Notes under the pieces: model-generated
Seen by the model: the letters and a program-made list of their open reading frames with translations, nothing else
Databases searched by the model: none
What the model was told of the DNA's origin: nothing
Assembly: GCF_019968605.1 (NCBI RefSeq)
Contig: NZ_CP082966.1
Span: forward strand, 1,103,001-1,167,000
Direction: 5' to 3'
DNA length: 64,000 bases
Source: Polaribacter litorisediminis
GTDB lineage: Bacteria > Bacteroidota > Bacteroidia > Flavobacteriales > Flavobacteriaceae
Part shown: positions 17,259 to 26,463 of the stretch, in pieces
Layout of the letters: each line of letters begins with the position of its first letter
How positions within the stretch are numbered: position 1 is the stretch's first letter
Program-made: the position numbers and the translations under genes

Positions 17259-19130
17259 ATGAATACTAATTTGTTAAAAAGAACAATTTTTTACAAGCTC
17301 TTACTTGCGTTTTTTCTACTTACAATAAGTTGTAATCAAGATAAAGAAAAGATTAAACAAGTAGTTCAAAATGAAGAATTTGTGCCAGAATGGGCTAAAA
17401 AGGTTGTTTGGTATCAAATTTTTCCAGAGCGTTTTAGAGATGGTGATATAAGCAACAACCCAAAAGTTAGCGACTTAAAAGGAGCTGATCCTAAGGAGGT
17501 GCCAAAATCATGGAAAATTCATCCATGGGAAAGTGATTGGTATCAACTTCAAGAGTACGAGAAGACTAACGGAGAACCAGAAAAGTGGAAGCATATTTTA
17601 AGAAGACGATATGGAGGAGATCTTCAAGGGGTGATTAATAAATTAGATTATTTACAAGATTTAGGAATTACGGCAATTTATTTAAATCCAATTTTTCAAG
17701 CACCATCATTGCATAAATACGATGGGGAAAGCTATCATCATATTGACCCAAATTTTGGACCAGATCCAGAGGGAGATCGAAAATTAATAGCTACTGAAAA
17801 TCCGATACAGCCAGCTACTTGGGTCTGGACAAGTGCTGATGAATTAGCCTTGGAACTAATCGATAAAGCTCATAAAAAAGGAATTAAAATTATCTTCGAT
17901 GGTGTATTTAATCATCTAGGATATAATAGTTTTGCTTTTCAAGATGTATTAAAAAATCAACAAAAATCAGCATATAAAGATTGGTTTATTGTCAACTCTT
18001 GGAATAATCCAGAAACGGGTTCTAAATTTGATTATGAAGGCTGGTTTGGTGTAAAGTCTCTGCCTGAATTAAGGGAAGATAGTACAGGTATCGTTTCTGG
18101 TCCGAAACAGTATATTTTTAATGCTACTAAAAGATGGATGAACCCTAAAAATAAAGGAACAGCATTCGGAATTGATGGATGGAGATTAGACGTAGCTTTT
18201 TGTATCGCACATCCATTTTGGAAAAAATGGAGAAAACATGTTAGATCAATTAATCCTGAAGCCTATTTGACCGCGGAAATTGTTGATACTCCTGAGAAAG
18301 TAAAACCATATATGCAAGGCGATGAATTTGATGGAGAAATGAATTACAATTTTGCTTTTGCATCGGCAGAATTCTTTTTTAATCCAGATGCTACCAATAT
18401 TTCAGCAAGTATGTATGATCAAAATTTAAAAGAACTTAGAAATTTATATCCTAAAGGGGTTGCCTATGTGTCACAAAACCTTTTTGGCAGTCATGATTCT
18501 AATAGAATTGGTTCGCATATTGTAAATCGAGGTATTGGTAATTTTAGAAATTGGGGAGCTTATTTTAACATTTCAAATGCACTCAATAATCTAGATTATT
18601 CTACTAGAAAACCACAAGACAAAGATATTCAGTTGCAGAAATTATTTGTCATTATGCAAATGACCTATGTTGGTGCACCTATGATTTATTATGGCGATGA
18701 GGTAGGTATGTGGGGAGGTAATGATCCAGACTCCAGAAAACCCATGCTTTGGGATGATTTTAGTTATGAAGATGAGGTATTTAATGCCGATGGATCTACT
18801 CATGAGCCAGATAAAGTAGCAGTAAATGTAAGTTTATTCAATCATTACAAAAAGCTAATACATATAAGAAATGAGCACCTAGAGTTGCAATTAGGATCTT
18901 ACAAAACGTTACTTACAGATGATAAGAATAAGGTTTTTGTATTTGAAAGAGCCTATGAAAATCAAAAAATAATAGTTGTCATTAATAATAGCAATAAAGC
19001 GCAAACTGTTTCTATTTCAGATTTAAAAGGAAAGTGTTTTAAAGATGTTCTAAATCAAACAACGATAAAACCGAATAATGATATTGTGGTGGCAGAAAAA
19101 TGGGGATTAATATTAAAAGAATGTCCCTAA
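17259..19130 (+). CDS. GH13 lipoprotein, alpha-glucanase (neopullulanase/cyclomaltodextrinase-like)
   Basis: This alpha-glucan hydrolase (623 aa) is anchored as a lipoprotein with lipobox LTISC (C25). The barrel starts near residue 44 (WAKKVVWYQIFPERFRDGD). Region I is DGVFNHLGYN; catalytic candidates are D311 (GWRLDVAF), E340 (LTAEIVD) and D413 (FGSHDSNR). A C-terminal beta-domain follows from about 535. The gene starts four bases after the GH65 stop, so translation is probably coupled. It lacks the separate N-terminal domain seen in the next gene. It may act in the periplasm on imported maltodextrins or at the surface; the residues after the cysteine (NQDKEK) are mixed in charge and do not decide this. 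Confidence 0.9.
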   Translation: MNTNLLKRTIFYKLLLAFFLLTISCNQDKEKIKQVVQNEEFVPEWAKKVVWYQIFPERFRDGDISNNPKVSDLKGADPKEVPKSWKIHPWESDWYQLQEYEKTNGEPEKWKHILRRRYGGDLQGVINKLDYLQDLGITAIYLNPIFQAPSLHKYDGESYHHIDPNFGPDPEGDRKLIATENPIQPATWVWTSADELALELIDKAHKKGIKIIFDGVFNHLGYNSFAFQDVLKNQQKSAYKDWFIVNSWNNPETGSKFDYEGWFGVKSLPELREDSTGIVSGPKQYIFNATKRWMNPKNKGTAFGIDGWRLDVAFCIAHPFWKKWRKHVRSINPEAYLTAEIVDTPEKVKPYMQGDEFDGEMNYNFAFASAEFFFNPDATNISASMYDQNLKELRNLYPKGVAYVSQNLFGSHDSNRIGSHIVNRGIGNFRNWGAYFNISNALNNLDYSTRKPQDKDIQLQKLFVIMQMTYVGAPMIYYGDEVGMWGGNDPDSRKPMLWDDFSYEDEVFNADGSTHEPDKVAVNVSLFNHYKKLIHIRNEHLELQLGSYKTLLTDDKNKVFVFERAYENQKIIVVINNSNKAQTVSISDLKGKCFKDVLNQTTIKPNNDIVVAEKWGLILKECP

Positions 19131-19162
19131 AATTACACTTAATTTTTAAAAAAGCAGAAAAA

Positions 19163-21094
19163 ATGAAACTCATTCAAAGTATTTTTTTACTATTTCTCAT
19201 AGCCTTATTTTCATGTGATAGTGAAAAAACCATAAAAAATATTTCTGAAGTTTCTCTTTCTAATACGTCTTTAGAAAGAGTAGAACCTTCTAATTGGTGG
19301 GTTAATTTTAAAGACACTTCGCTTCAACTTTTGGTAAAAGAAGAGAATATTGGTAACGCAACTCCAAAGATTTCTTATGCAGGTGTTACCATTCAAAAAG
19401 TAAATAAAGCGAAGAGTAAAAACTACCTATTTATCGATTTAAACATTGATAAAAACACAAAACCAGGAAAGTTTGATATTCTTTTTACTTTTGAAGATGG
19501 AAGCAAAAGAACACATACGTATCAACTAAAAGAAAGACAAAAACCTGCAGAAGCTTATAAAGGTTTTGATAGTTCGGATGCTATTTATTTAATCACTCCT
19601 GATCGTTTTTCAAATGGGGATGAAACAAATGATATCAACAAAAACTTAAAAGAAACAACGATTGATAGAACGGACGGTTATCAACGACATGGAGGCGATT
19701 TACAAGGAATTATCAATCATGTAGATTATATTGCCGACCTCGGTTTTACAGCAGTTTGGCCTACTCCTGTTTTAACAAATGATATGCCCAAAGGTTCTTA
19801 TCATGGGTATGCAATTACAGATTATTATCAGGTAGATCCTCGTTTCGGGACATTAGAGGATTACAAAAAGTTAGCAGATGATTTAAGAAAAAAAGGAATG
19901 AAATTAATCATGGATCAAGTGGCAAATCATTGTGGTTTAGAACATTGGTGGATGAAAGATATTCCTTTTGATGATTGGGTGAATCATCAAAAAAACTTCG
20001 AGAAAAATATTGAAAACTGGACGGAAAAAACCAATATTAATTCCAATCATAGAAGAACTACAAATCAAGATCGCTATGCTTCAAAAATTGATAAAAAAGG
20101 CAATAATGAAGGTTGGTTTGTGGCTACCATGCCAGATTTAAACCAACGAAATCCATTTATGGCAAAATACATCATTCAGAATAGTATTTGGTGGATCGAA
20201 ACAATTGGTTTCGGTGGAATTAGACAAGACACCTACCCTTATCCAGACAAGCAATTTATGAGCGATTGGGCGGGCGCGATTATGCAAGAATACCCTAATT
20301 TTTCTATTGTTGGTGAAGAATGGAGTTATAATCCGTTATTAATTGGGTATTGGCAAAAAGGCGCTAATAATAGAGATGGTTACGAATCTAATTTAAAATC
20401 TACCATGGATTTTGCCATGCAACAAAATGTTGTAGCAGCTTTAAAAGAGGAGGAATCTTGGGATAATGGTTTGGTGAAAATTTATGAGGGCTTGGCAAAT
20501 GATTTTCATTATGCATCGCCTAAAGATATTATGATTTTTCCAGACAATCATGATATGAGCAGAATTTACACACAATTGAATGGAAATGTTGCAGCTACTA
20601 AAATGGCATTGTCTATTTATTTAATGTTGCCAAGAATTCCACAGATTTATTACGGAACAGAAATATTAATGGACGATTTTAAGAATCCTGGAGATCATGG
20701 TTTGATTCGGACTGATTTTCCTGGAGGATGGAAAGATGATAAGACCGATGCGTTTTCAGGAAATGGATTGTCTGATGCTCAAAAAGACATGCAATTTTTC
20801 ATGACCAAGGTATTGAATTATCGTAAAAATTCTAAAGCAATACAAGAGGGTAAAACGATTCATTTTGTGCCTTTTCAAGGAACTTATTTTTTATTCAGAA
20901 TTTTAGAAGATGAAGTTGTGGTTCATGTTATCAATAAAAATGACCAACCAATAACCATCGATTTAGGACGATATTCAGAAATAGGATTACAAGGAAAAAC
21001 GCTAAAAAATATAATTACGGATGAAAATTTTATTTGGAACCAGGAAATCACGTTATCAGGAAAAGGTAGCTTTATGTTCACAACAAAAATATAA
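19163..21094 (+). CDS. SusA-like GH13 lipoprotein with cyclomaltodextrinase N-terminal domain
   Basis: This alpha-amylase-family enzyme (643 aa from 19163) resembles neopullulanase SusA. The start MKLIQSIF gives lipobox ALFSC (C18); the frame also opens from 19100, overlapping the previous gene, but that would bury the signal. Residues 25-120 match the cyclomaltodextrinase N-terminal domain (LERVEPSNWWVNF, KNYLFIDLNI, KPGKFDILF). The barrel begins near 138 (AIYLITPDRFSNGD). Catalytic candidates are D356 (GGIRQDTY), E385 (SIVGEEW) and D464 (PDNHDMSR). A C-terminal beta-domain ends the protein. Predicted role: cleaving maltodextrins and cyclodextrins or pullulan-type oligosaccharides in the periplasm. 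Confidence 0.9.
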   Translation: MKLIQSIFLLFLIALFSCDSEKTIKNISEVSLSNTSLERVEPSNWWVNFKDTSLQLLVKEENIGNATPKISYAGVTIQKVNKAKSKNYLFIDLNIDKNTKPGKFDILFTFEDGSKRTHTYQLKERQKPAEAYKGFDSSDAIYLITPDRFSNGDETNDINKNLKETTIDRTDGYQRHGGDLQGIINHVDYIADLGFTAVWPTPVLTNDMPKGSYHGYAITDYYQVDPRFGTLEDYKKLADDLRKKGMKLIMDQVANHCGLEHWWMKDIPFDDWVNHQKNFEKNIENWTEKTNINSNHRRTTNQDRYASKIDKKGNNEGWFVATMPDLNQRNPFMAKYIIQNSIWWIETIGFGGIRQDTYPYPDKQFMSDWAGAIMQEYPNFSIVGEEWSYNPLLIGYWQKGANNRDGYESNLKSTMDFAMQQNVVAALKEEESWDNGLVKIYEGLANDFHYASPKDIMIFPDNHDMSRIYTQLNGNVAATKMALSIYLMLPRIPQIYYGTEILMDDFKNPGDHGLIRTDFPGGWKDDKTDAFSGNGLSDAQKDMQFFMTKVLNYRKNSKAIQEGKTIHFVPFQGTYFLFRILEDEVVVHVINKNDQPITIDLGRYSEIGLQGKTLKNIITDENFIWNQEITLSGKGSFMFTTKI

Positions 21095-21095
21095 T

Positions 21096-22049
21096 ATGAA
21101 AAAGATGCTTCTTTTTTTGGCTGTTTGTAGCTTGTTTAGTTCTTGCGATTTAGCAGGTAAACATGAATTGAAAACTTTGAAATCCGCAGTGGTAAAAAAT
21201 GCCGTTTTATCATCTGGGAAACTAATCAGAATAGATAGTTTTCCGTCTAAATACATTACGCCAAGACCTGTAGATGTTTGGTTACCAGAAAATTATTCAT
21301 CAGAAAAAAAATATGCCGTTTTATATATGCATGATGGTCAAATGCTATTTGACTCCACAGCAACTTGGAATAAACAAGAATGGATGATTGATGAGGTAGC
21401 TACTTCTTTAATGACACAAAAAATCACGAAAGATTTTATAGTGGTGGGTGTACACAACATAGCAGAAATTAGATGGCAAGATTTATTTCCAGAAAAGGTA
21501 GTTAATTTTTTATCAGAAGAAGATAAAAGCACATTAAAAAATATATCAGGAAAACCAAATGCTATAGAAAAACTATTTGGAGATGAATATTTAAAATTTA
21601 TCGTTTCTGAATTAAAACCTTACATCGACGCTACATATGCCGTGTATGATGATAAAGAAAATACATTTATTGCAGGCTCTTCGATGGGTGGTTTAATGTC
21701 TATGTATGCAATTTCAGAATATCCTGACATATTTCAAGGAGCGGCATGCCTTTCTACGCATTGGGTGGGGGCTTTACCAAGGGAAAACAATCCATATCCA
21801 AATGCTATTTTTAAGTATATGGAAGCCAATATTCCGGCTTCAAAAAATCATAAAATCTATTTTGATCATGGAGATAAAACGTTAGATCAATATTATCCGA
21901 AATACGGCTCTAAGGTGGATGCTATTTTTACTAAAAATGGGTATTCTGTAGCTAATTATAGAAACTTATTTTTTCCAGGTGCAAATCATTCAGAGAAATC
22001 TTGGCAATCTAGAATACATATTCCGTTAACGTTTTTATTAAAAAAATAA
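21096..22049 (+). CDS. Esterase-D-like alpha/beta-hydrolase lipoprotein
   Basis: This is a predicted serine hydrolase (317 aa) of the putative-esterase (PF00756-like) family. The start at 21096, two bases after the preceding stop, yields lipobox LFSSC (C17). The nucleophile elbow is GSSMGG with S196; the acid is probably D257 or D260 in FDHGDKT, and the histidine is H298 in PGANHSEK. VDVWLPENY and LYMHDGQ are typical of the family. Its place between GH13 and GH31 genes implies action on alpha-glucan or a substituent of it, such as an acyl group, but no substrate can be read from the sequence. An amylolytic role has been proposed for some relatives, so hydrolysis of an ester is not certain. 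Confidence 0.82.
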   Translation: MKKMLLFLAVCSLFSSCDLAGKHELKTLKSAVVKNAVLSSGKLIRIDSFPSKYITPRPVDVWLPENYSSEKKYAVLYMHDGQMLFDSTATWNKQEWMIDEVATSLMTQKITKDFIVVGVHNIAEIRWQDLFPEKVVNFLSEEDKSTLKNISGKPNAIEKLFGDEYLKFIVSELKPYIDATYAVYDDKENTFIAGSSMGGLMSMYAISEYPDIFQGAACLSTHWVGALPRENNPYPNAIFKYMEANIPASKNHKIYFDHGDKTLDQYYPKYGSKVDAIFTKNGYSVANYRNLFFPGANHSEKSWQSRIHIPLTFLLKK

Positions 22050-22086
22050 TACTTTATAAAAGATTTAAAATTATTACGAATGATCA

Positions 22087-22128
22087 GTTCGAGTCATTTC
22101 GATTTTTCTACGAAATGGTTTCAAGAAC
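22087..22128. repeat. Dispersed hairpin repeat between esterase and GH31 genes
   Basis: The arms GTTCGAGTCATTTCG and CGAAATGGTTTCAAGAAC flank a short T-rich loop. The same family occurs at 63589-63674, beginning with the same GTTCGAGT. It occupies most of the 94-base gap, the longest in this operon after the first genes. Confidence 0.6.
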
Positions 22129-22143
22129 TTTTAAAAACTACAC

Positions 22144-24570
22144 ATGAAAAATTATAGAATTCTTTTTTTACTACTTTTTATCTCGGTTTTTTCTTTTGCC
22201 CAAAATTCAAATCGAATTTTTAAAAGTGCAAAGCTTCAAAAAGGTACTATTTTAAAAGTAGAAGTAGATGAAGGAATGTATCTAATTAAATTTTACACAA
22301 ATAAAATTATAGAAACTTCTTTTATTCCAGAAAATGAAACATTTTCAAAATCATCTCACGCAGTTGTATTAGAACCTATAGCTTTAAAACCAACATTTAA
22401 AGAAACTGAAAATGATGTATTTTTTTTCTTGGATGATTTGAAATTGACCATTCAAAAATCGCCATTTCAACTTCAATATTTTTATAAAGACCAACTCATT
22501 ACCTCAGAAAAGAGAGGGTACTTTAAGTCGAAACATGAACCTATGGATTTGGTAAAAGGCAATCTTGTTGCCGACCAAACCGAAAAGATAGAATTTAATT
22601 TAACTTCAGATGAAATTTTATATGGGGGAGGAGCAAGAGCTTTAGGCATGAATAGAAGAGGTAATCGATTGCCTTTATATAACAGAGCACATTATGGGTA
22701 TGAAACACATTCAGAATTAATGAATTTTACCATGCCAATTGTAATATCCTCTAAAAAATACATGCTTCACTTTGACAATTCGCCAATTGGTTATGTAGAT
22801 TTAGACAGTAAAAAAAAGAACTCTTTAATCTATGAAACCATTTCCGGACGAAAAACTTACCAAGTAATTGTAGGTAATTCTTGGATTGACTTAATTGATA
22901 ATTATACCGATTTAACAGGGAAACAGCCTTTACCAGCAAGGTGGACTTTAGGTAATTTTTCGAGCAGATTTGGCTATCATTCACAAAAAGAAACAGAAGA
23001 AACTATTGAGAAATTTAAAGAAGAAAAAATTCCTGTAGATGCTGTAATTCTTGATTTATATTGGTTTGGTAAAGAATTAAAAGGAACTATGGGAAATCTG
23101 GAGGTGTTTACAGATTCTTTTCCTGATATGAAAGGAATGATTTCTCGTTTAAAAAATAAAGGTGTAAAAACAGTTTTAATAACAGAACCATTTGTTTTAT
23201 CAAATTCTAAAAAATGGACGGAAGCTGTAAAAAATGAGGTTTTGGCTAAAGACTCTATAGGAAACCCTGCAAAATATGATTTTTATTTTGGTAATACAGG
23301 CATCGTAGATATTTATAAAAAAGAAGGTAAAAATTGGTTTTGGAACATTTATAAAGACATTTTAAATTTAGGTGTAAAAGGTTTATGGGGAGATTTAGGC
23401 GAGCCAGAAGTGTTGCCTTCTTGGGTACGTTTTAATGATCATAAAAAAGCAGATGAAATACACAATATTTATGGACATGATTGGGCAAGATTGATTTTTG
23501 AAGGATATCAAAAAGAATTTCCAACGGAAAGACCCTTTATTTTAATGCGAGCAGGATCTTCTGGTTCGCAACGATTTGGTATGATTCCTTGGTCGGGAGA
23601 TGTAAACAGAACTTGGGGAGGTTTGCAGTCTCAGCCAGAAATTGCCTTACAAATGGGCATGCAAGGTTTGGGCTATATGCATTCTGATTTAGGCGGATTT
23701 GCAGGTGCAAATTTAGACGATAATTTGTATACCCGTTGGTTGCAATACGGAGTTTTTCAGCCAATTTATAGACCTCATGCGCAAGAAGATGTGCCAAGTG
23801 AACCTGTTTTTAGAAGCGAAAAAGCAAAGATATTAGCAAAGAAATCTATAGAATTACGGTATAAATTATTGCCTTATAATTACAATGTAGCATTCCAAAA
23901 TAATCAAAAAGGAACACCATTAATGCGCCCTATTTTCTTTGAAGAAGACAATGCAAATTTAATGACAAATTCATCCACTTACTTATGGGGAAAAGATTTT
24001 TTAATTACACCCATTTTAAAAGATTCTATCACATCAAAAGAAATGTATTTTCCTAAAACAGCCAATTGGTTTAATTTTTATACGGATGAACAAGTGCAAG
24101 GCGGACAAATAAAAACAGTAAAAGTTGAAGAAAATTCCATTCCCACCTTTGTTAGAAGTGGTGCATTTATTTTGATGTCAGAACTCGTACAAACTACAGA
24201 TGCTTATAAAGCAGATCAATTAGAACTTCATTATTATTTTGATGCTTCGAAAAAAGAAAGTAAAAGACAATTCTATCATGATGACGGAATTACAGCAAAT
24301 GCTTTTGAAAAAGGAAAATTTGAAATTTTAGAATTCGTAGCAGAATTTTCTAAACGGTATTTAAAAATAAATTTAGAGGCAGCATTGGGCAGTAATTGGA
24401 ATTCATCAAAAAAAGAAATTACTTTGATACTGCATAATATGAATTGGGACCCCAATAAGATAAAAGTGGATGGAAAAAGACAAAGAATTTCATCAGAAAA
24501 TAATACGCTTAAAATTCCTATGAAATGGAATACAAAAAGAAACCTTACAGTAAAAATTAGATTAAAATAA
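22144..24570 (+). CDS. GH31 alpha-glucosidase, secreted
   Basis: This retaining alpha-glucosidase (808 aa) releases glucose from maltodextrin non-reducing ends, probably in the periplasm. The Sec signal peptide ends SVFSFAQ (residue 20); there is no lipobox. The N-terminal beta-sandwich (about 25-260) is followed by the (beta/alpha)8 barrel from LPARWTLGNFSSRFGY. The nucleophile candidate is D417 in GLWGDLGEPE and the acid/base is D486 in PWSGDVNRTWGG; HSDLGGF follows. The C-terminal beta-domains include the DUF5110-like end with YHDDGITANAFEKG. It takes the place held by a GH97 enzyme (SusB) in the Bacteroides thetaiotaomicron starch system. The GH31 subgroup, and so alpha-1,4 versus alpha-1,6 preference, is unresolved. 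Confidence 0.93.
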   Translation: MKNYRILFLLLFISVFSFAQNSNRIFKSAKLQKGTILKVEVDEGMYLIKFYTNKIIETSFIPENETFSKSSHAVVLEPIALKPTFKETENDVFFFLDDLKLTIQKSPFQLQYFYKDQLITSEKRGYFKSKHEPMDLVKGNLVADQTEKIEFNLTSDEILYGGGARALGMNRRGNRLPLYNRAHYGYETHSELMNFTMPIVISSKKYMLHFDNSPIGYVDLDSKKKNSLIYETISGRKTYQVIVGNSWIDLIDNYTDLTGKQPLPARWTLGNFSSRFGYHSQKETEETIEKFKEEKIPVDAVILDLYWFGKELKGTMGNLEVFTDSFPDMKGMISRLKNKGVKTVLITEPFVLSNSKKWTEAVKNEVLAKDSIGNPAKYDFYFGNTGIVDIYKKEGKNWFWNIYKDILNLGVKGLWGDLGEPEVLPSWVRFNDHKKADEIHNIYGHDWARLIFEGYQKEFPTERPFILMRAGSSGSQRFGMIPWSGDVNRTWGGLQSQPEIALQMGMQGLGYMHSDLGGFAGANLDDNLYTRWLQYGVFQPIYRPHAQEDVPSEPVFRSEKAKILAKKSIELRYKLLPYNYNVAFQNNQKGTPLMRPIFFEEDNANLMTNSSTYLWGKDFLITPILKDSITSKEMYFPKTANWFNFYTDEQVQGGQIKTVKVEENSIPTFVRSGAFILMSELVQTTDAYKADQLELHYYFDASKKESKRQFYHDDGITANAFEKGKFEILEFVAEFSKRYLKINLEAALGSNWNSSKKEITLILHNMNWDPNKIKVDGKRQRISSENNTLKIPMKWNTKRNLTVKIRLK

Positions 24571-24579
24571 CCTCCAATT

Positions 24580-26454
24580 ATGAAAAAAATATACATTTTT
24601 ATATTCGTAGCAATTTTAGCAATTCTCATTGGTTGTGCAACAGAAAAAGCTCCACAAAGGGAATTAACATTAAAAACGGTACACAAAAAAACAGTTGTTT
24701 ATCAAGTTTTTACACGTTTGTTCGGGAATACAAATACAACGAACAAACTTTGGGGAAGTATTGAAGAAAACGGTGTAGGAAAATTTAACGATTTTACAGA
24801 TAAGGCACTTTCAGAAATAAAAGATTTAGGAGTTACACATATTTGGTATACAGGTGTTCCGCATCATGATGTAATTCGAGATTACACAGCATATGGTATT
24901 TCAAATGACGATCCGGATGTTGTAAAAGGGATTGCAGGTTCTCCTTATGCTGTAAAAGATTATTATAATGTAAATCCTGATTTAGCTGTCAATGTAGCAA
25001 ATCGTTTGCAAGAATTTGAAGCGCTAATTGAGCGTTCTCATAAAAATGGTTTAAAAGTAATTATTGATATTGTTCCCAATCATGTAGCAAGAAATTATCA
25101 AAGTATTTCAAAGCCAGCAGGAACAAAAGATTTTGGGTCAGAAGATGACATATCTAAAGTTTATGATGTAAATAATAACTTTTATTACGTACCGAATGAA
25201 GTTTTTGAAGTTCCTGATTTTTTGAATGGTTATTTGCCTTTAGGAGGAAAAAAGCATCCTTTATCCGATAAGAAATTTGATGAAAATCCGGCAAAATGGA
25301 CAGGCAATGGATCGCGTTCGCCAAAGCCTAACTTTTATGATTGGTATGAAACGGTTAAAGTAAATTATGGAGTTTCTCCTACAGGAAAAAAGGATTTTGA
25401 TACATTACCACCAGGATTTGAAAATAAAGATTACAAAAAACATTTTGAATTTTGGCAGGATAAAATCATCCCAAATTCTTGGATAAAATTTAGAGATATT
25501 GCTTTGTATTGGCTGTCTAAAGGAGTGGATGGTTTTCGTTTTGACATGGCAGAAATGGTTCCTGTAGAATTTTGGAGTTTCATGAATTCATCGATCAAAA
25601 TGAAAAATCCAAACGCTTTTTTATTGGCAGAGGTTTACAATCCTAATTTGTATAGAGATTACATTAAAAAGGGTAAAATGGATTATTTGTATGACAAGGT
25701 TCAATTGTACGATACGCTAAAGAATGTGATGCAAGGCAGAGGTTTCACAGATCATATTCCGCCGATTCTAGAAGATTTAAAAGATATTGAGCACCATATG
25801 TTGCATTTTTTAGAAAATCATGATGAACAGAGAATTGCAAGTCTAGATTTTGCAGGCAATCCAGAAAAAGCGAAGCCAGCAATGGTGGTTTCTGCAACGA
25901 TTTCAACGGCACCTACCATGATTTATTTTGGGCAAGAATTTGGAGAGGATGGTTCTGAAAATGCTGGTTTTGGAAACCCTTCAAGAACATCAATTTTTGA
26001 TTATGTTGGAGTTCCTTCAGTACAAAGATGGGTAAATAACAAAAAATTTGATGGAGGGCAATCAACTCAAGAAGAATTAAATTTAAGAGATTTTTACAAA
26101 CGTTTGTTAAACTTTACAATTAATAGTGATGCTTTGATGGGGGAATATCAAGATATCCATCAGTTTAATAGAGAAAATACACTTCATTATAATGCAAAAA
26201 CGTTGTCTTTTGTAAGATATTCGGAAGATGAAAAATTAATTATTGTTTTAAATTTTGATGCCCAAGATGCCCAAAAATTTGTTTTAGAAATCCCCGAAAA
26301 TATTATTAAAAAATGGAATTTAAAAGATGGATCCTATCCACTAAAAGACCAGTTATATCAAAAAGAAAATGTTACTTTAGAAGTACATCAATCTAAAGGG
26401 TTTGTAGCGATGAAGTTAAAACCATTAGAGTCAGTTATATTAAAACTTCAATAA
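24580..26454 (+). CDS. GH13 lipoprotein, alpha-amylase family
   Basis: This alpha-glucan-active enzyme (624 aa) is anchored through lipobox LIGC (C19). The barrel opens with VVYQVFTRLFGNTN and carries region I IIDIVPNHVARNY. Catalytic candidates are D322 (GFRFDMAE), E351 (LLAEVYNP) and D415 (LENHDEQR). The B domain (about 172-300) is long and differs from those of the two earlier GH13 enzymes of the operon, so a distinct cleavage pattern is likely. The residues after the cysteine (ATEKAPQ) lack a run of acidic residues. It follows GH31 by 9 bases and precedes another GH13 by 9 bases. Confidence 0.9.
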   Translation: MKKIYIFIFVAILAILIGCATEKAPQRELTLKTVHKKTVVYQVFTRLFGNTNTTNKLWGSIEENGVGKFNDFTDKALSEIKDLGVTHIWYTGVPHHDVIRDYTAYGISNDDPDVVKGIAGSPYAVKDYYNVNPDLAVNVANRLQEFEALIERSHKNGLKVIIDIVPNHVARNYQSISKPAGTKDFGSEDDISKVYDVNNNFYYVPNEVFEVPDFLNGYLPLGGKKHPLSDKKFDENPAKWTGNGSRSPKPNFYDWYETVKVNYGVSPTGKKDFDTLPPGFENKDYKKHFEFWQDKIIPNSWIKFRDIALYWLSKGVDGFRFDMAEMVPVEFWSFMNSSIKMKNPNAFLLAEVYNPNLYRDYIKKGKMDYLYDKVQLYDTLKNVMQGRGFTDHIPPILEDLKDIEHHMLHFLENHDEQRIASLDFAGNPEKAKPAMVVSATISTAPTMIYFGQEFGEDGSENAGFGNPSRTSIFDYVGVPSVQRWVNNKKFDGGQSTQEELNLRDFYKRLLNFTINSDALMGEYQDIHQFNRENTLHYNAKTLSFVRYSEDEKLIIVLNFDAQDAQKFVLEIPENIIKKWNLKDGSYPLKDQLYQKENVTLEVHQSKGFVAMKLKPLESVILKLQ

Positions 26455-26463
26455 AATTTTAAG

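Noticed and set aside
22144..24570. SusB-type GH97 alpha-glucosidase
   Set aside because: The motifs GLWGDLGEPE and PWSGDVNRTW are of GH31; no GH97 gene was seen in the window.
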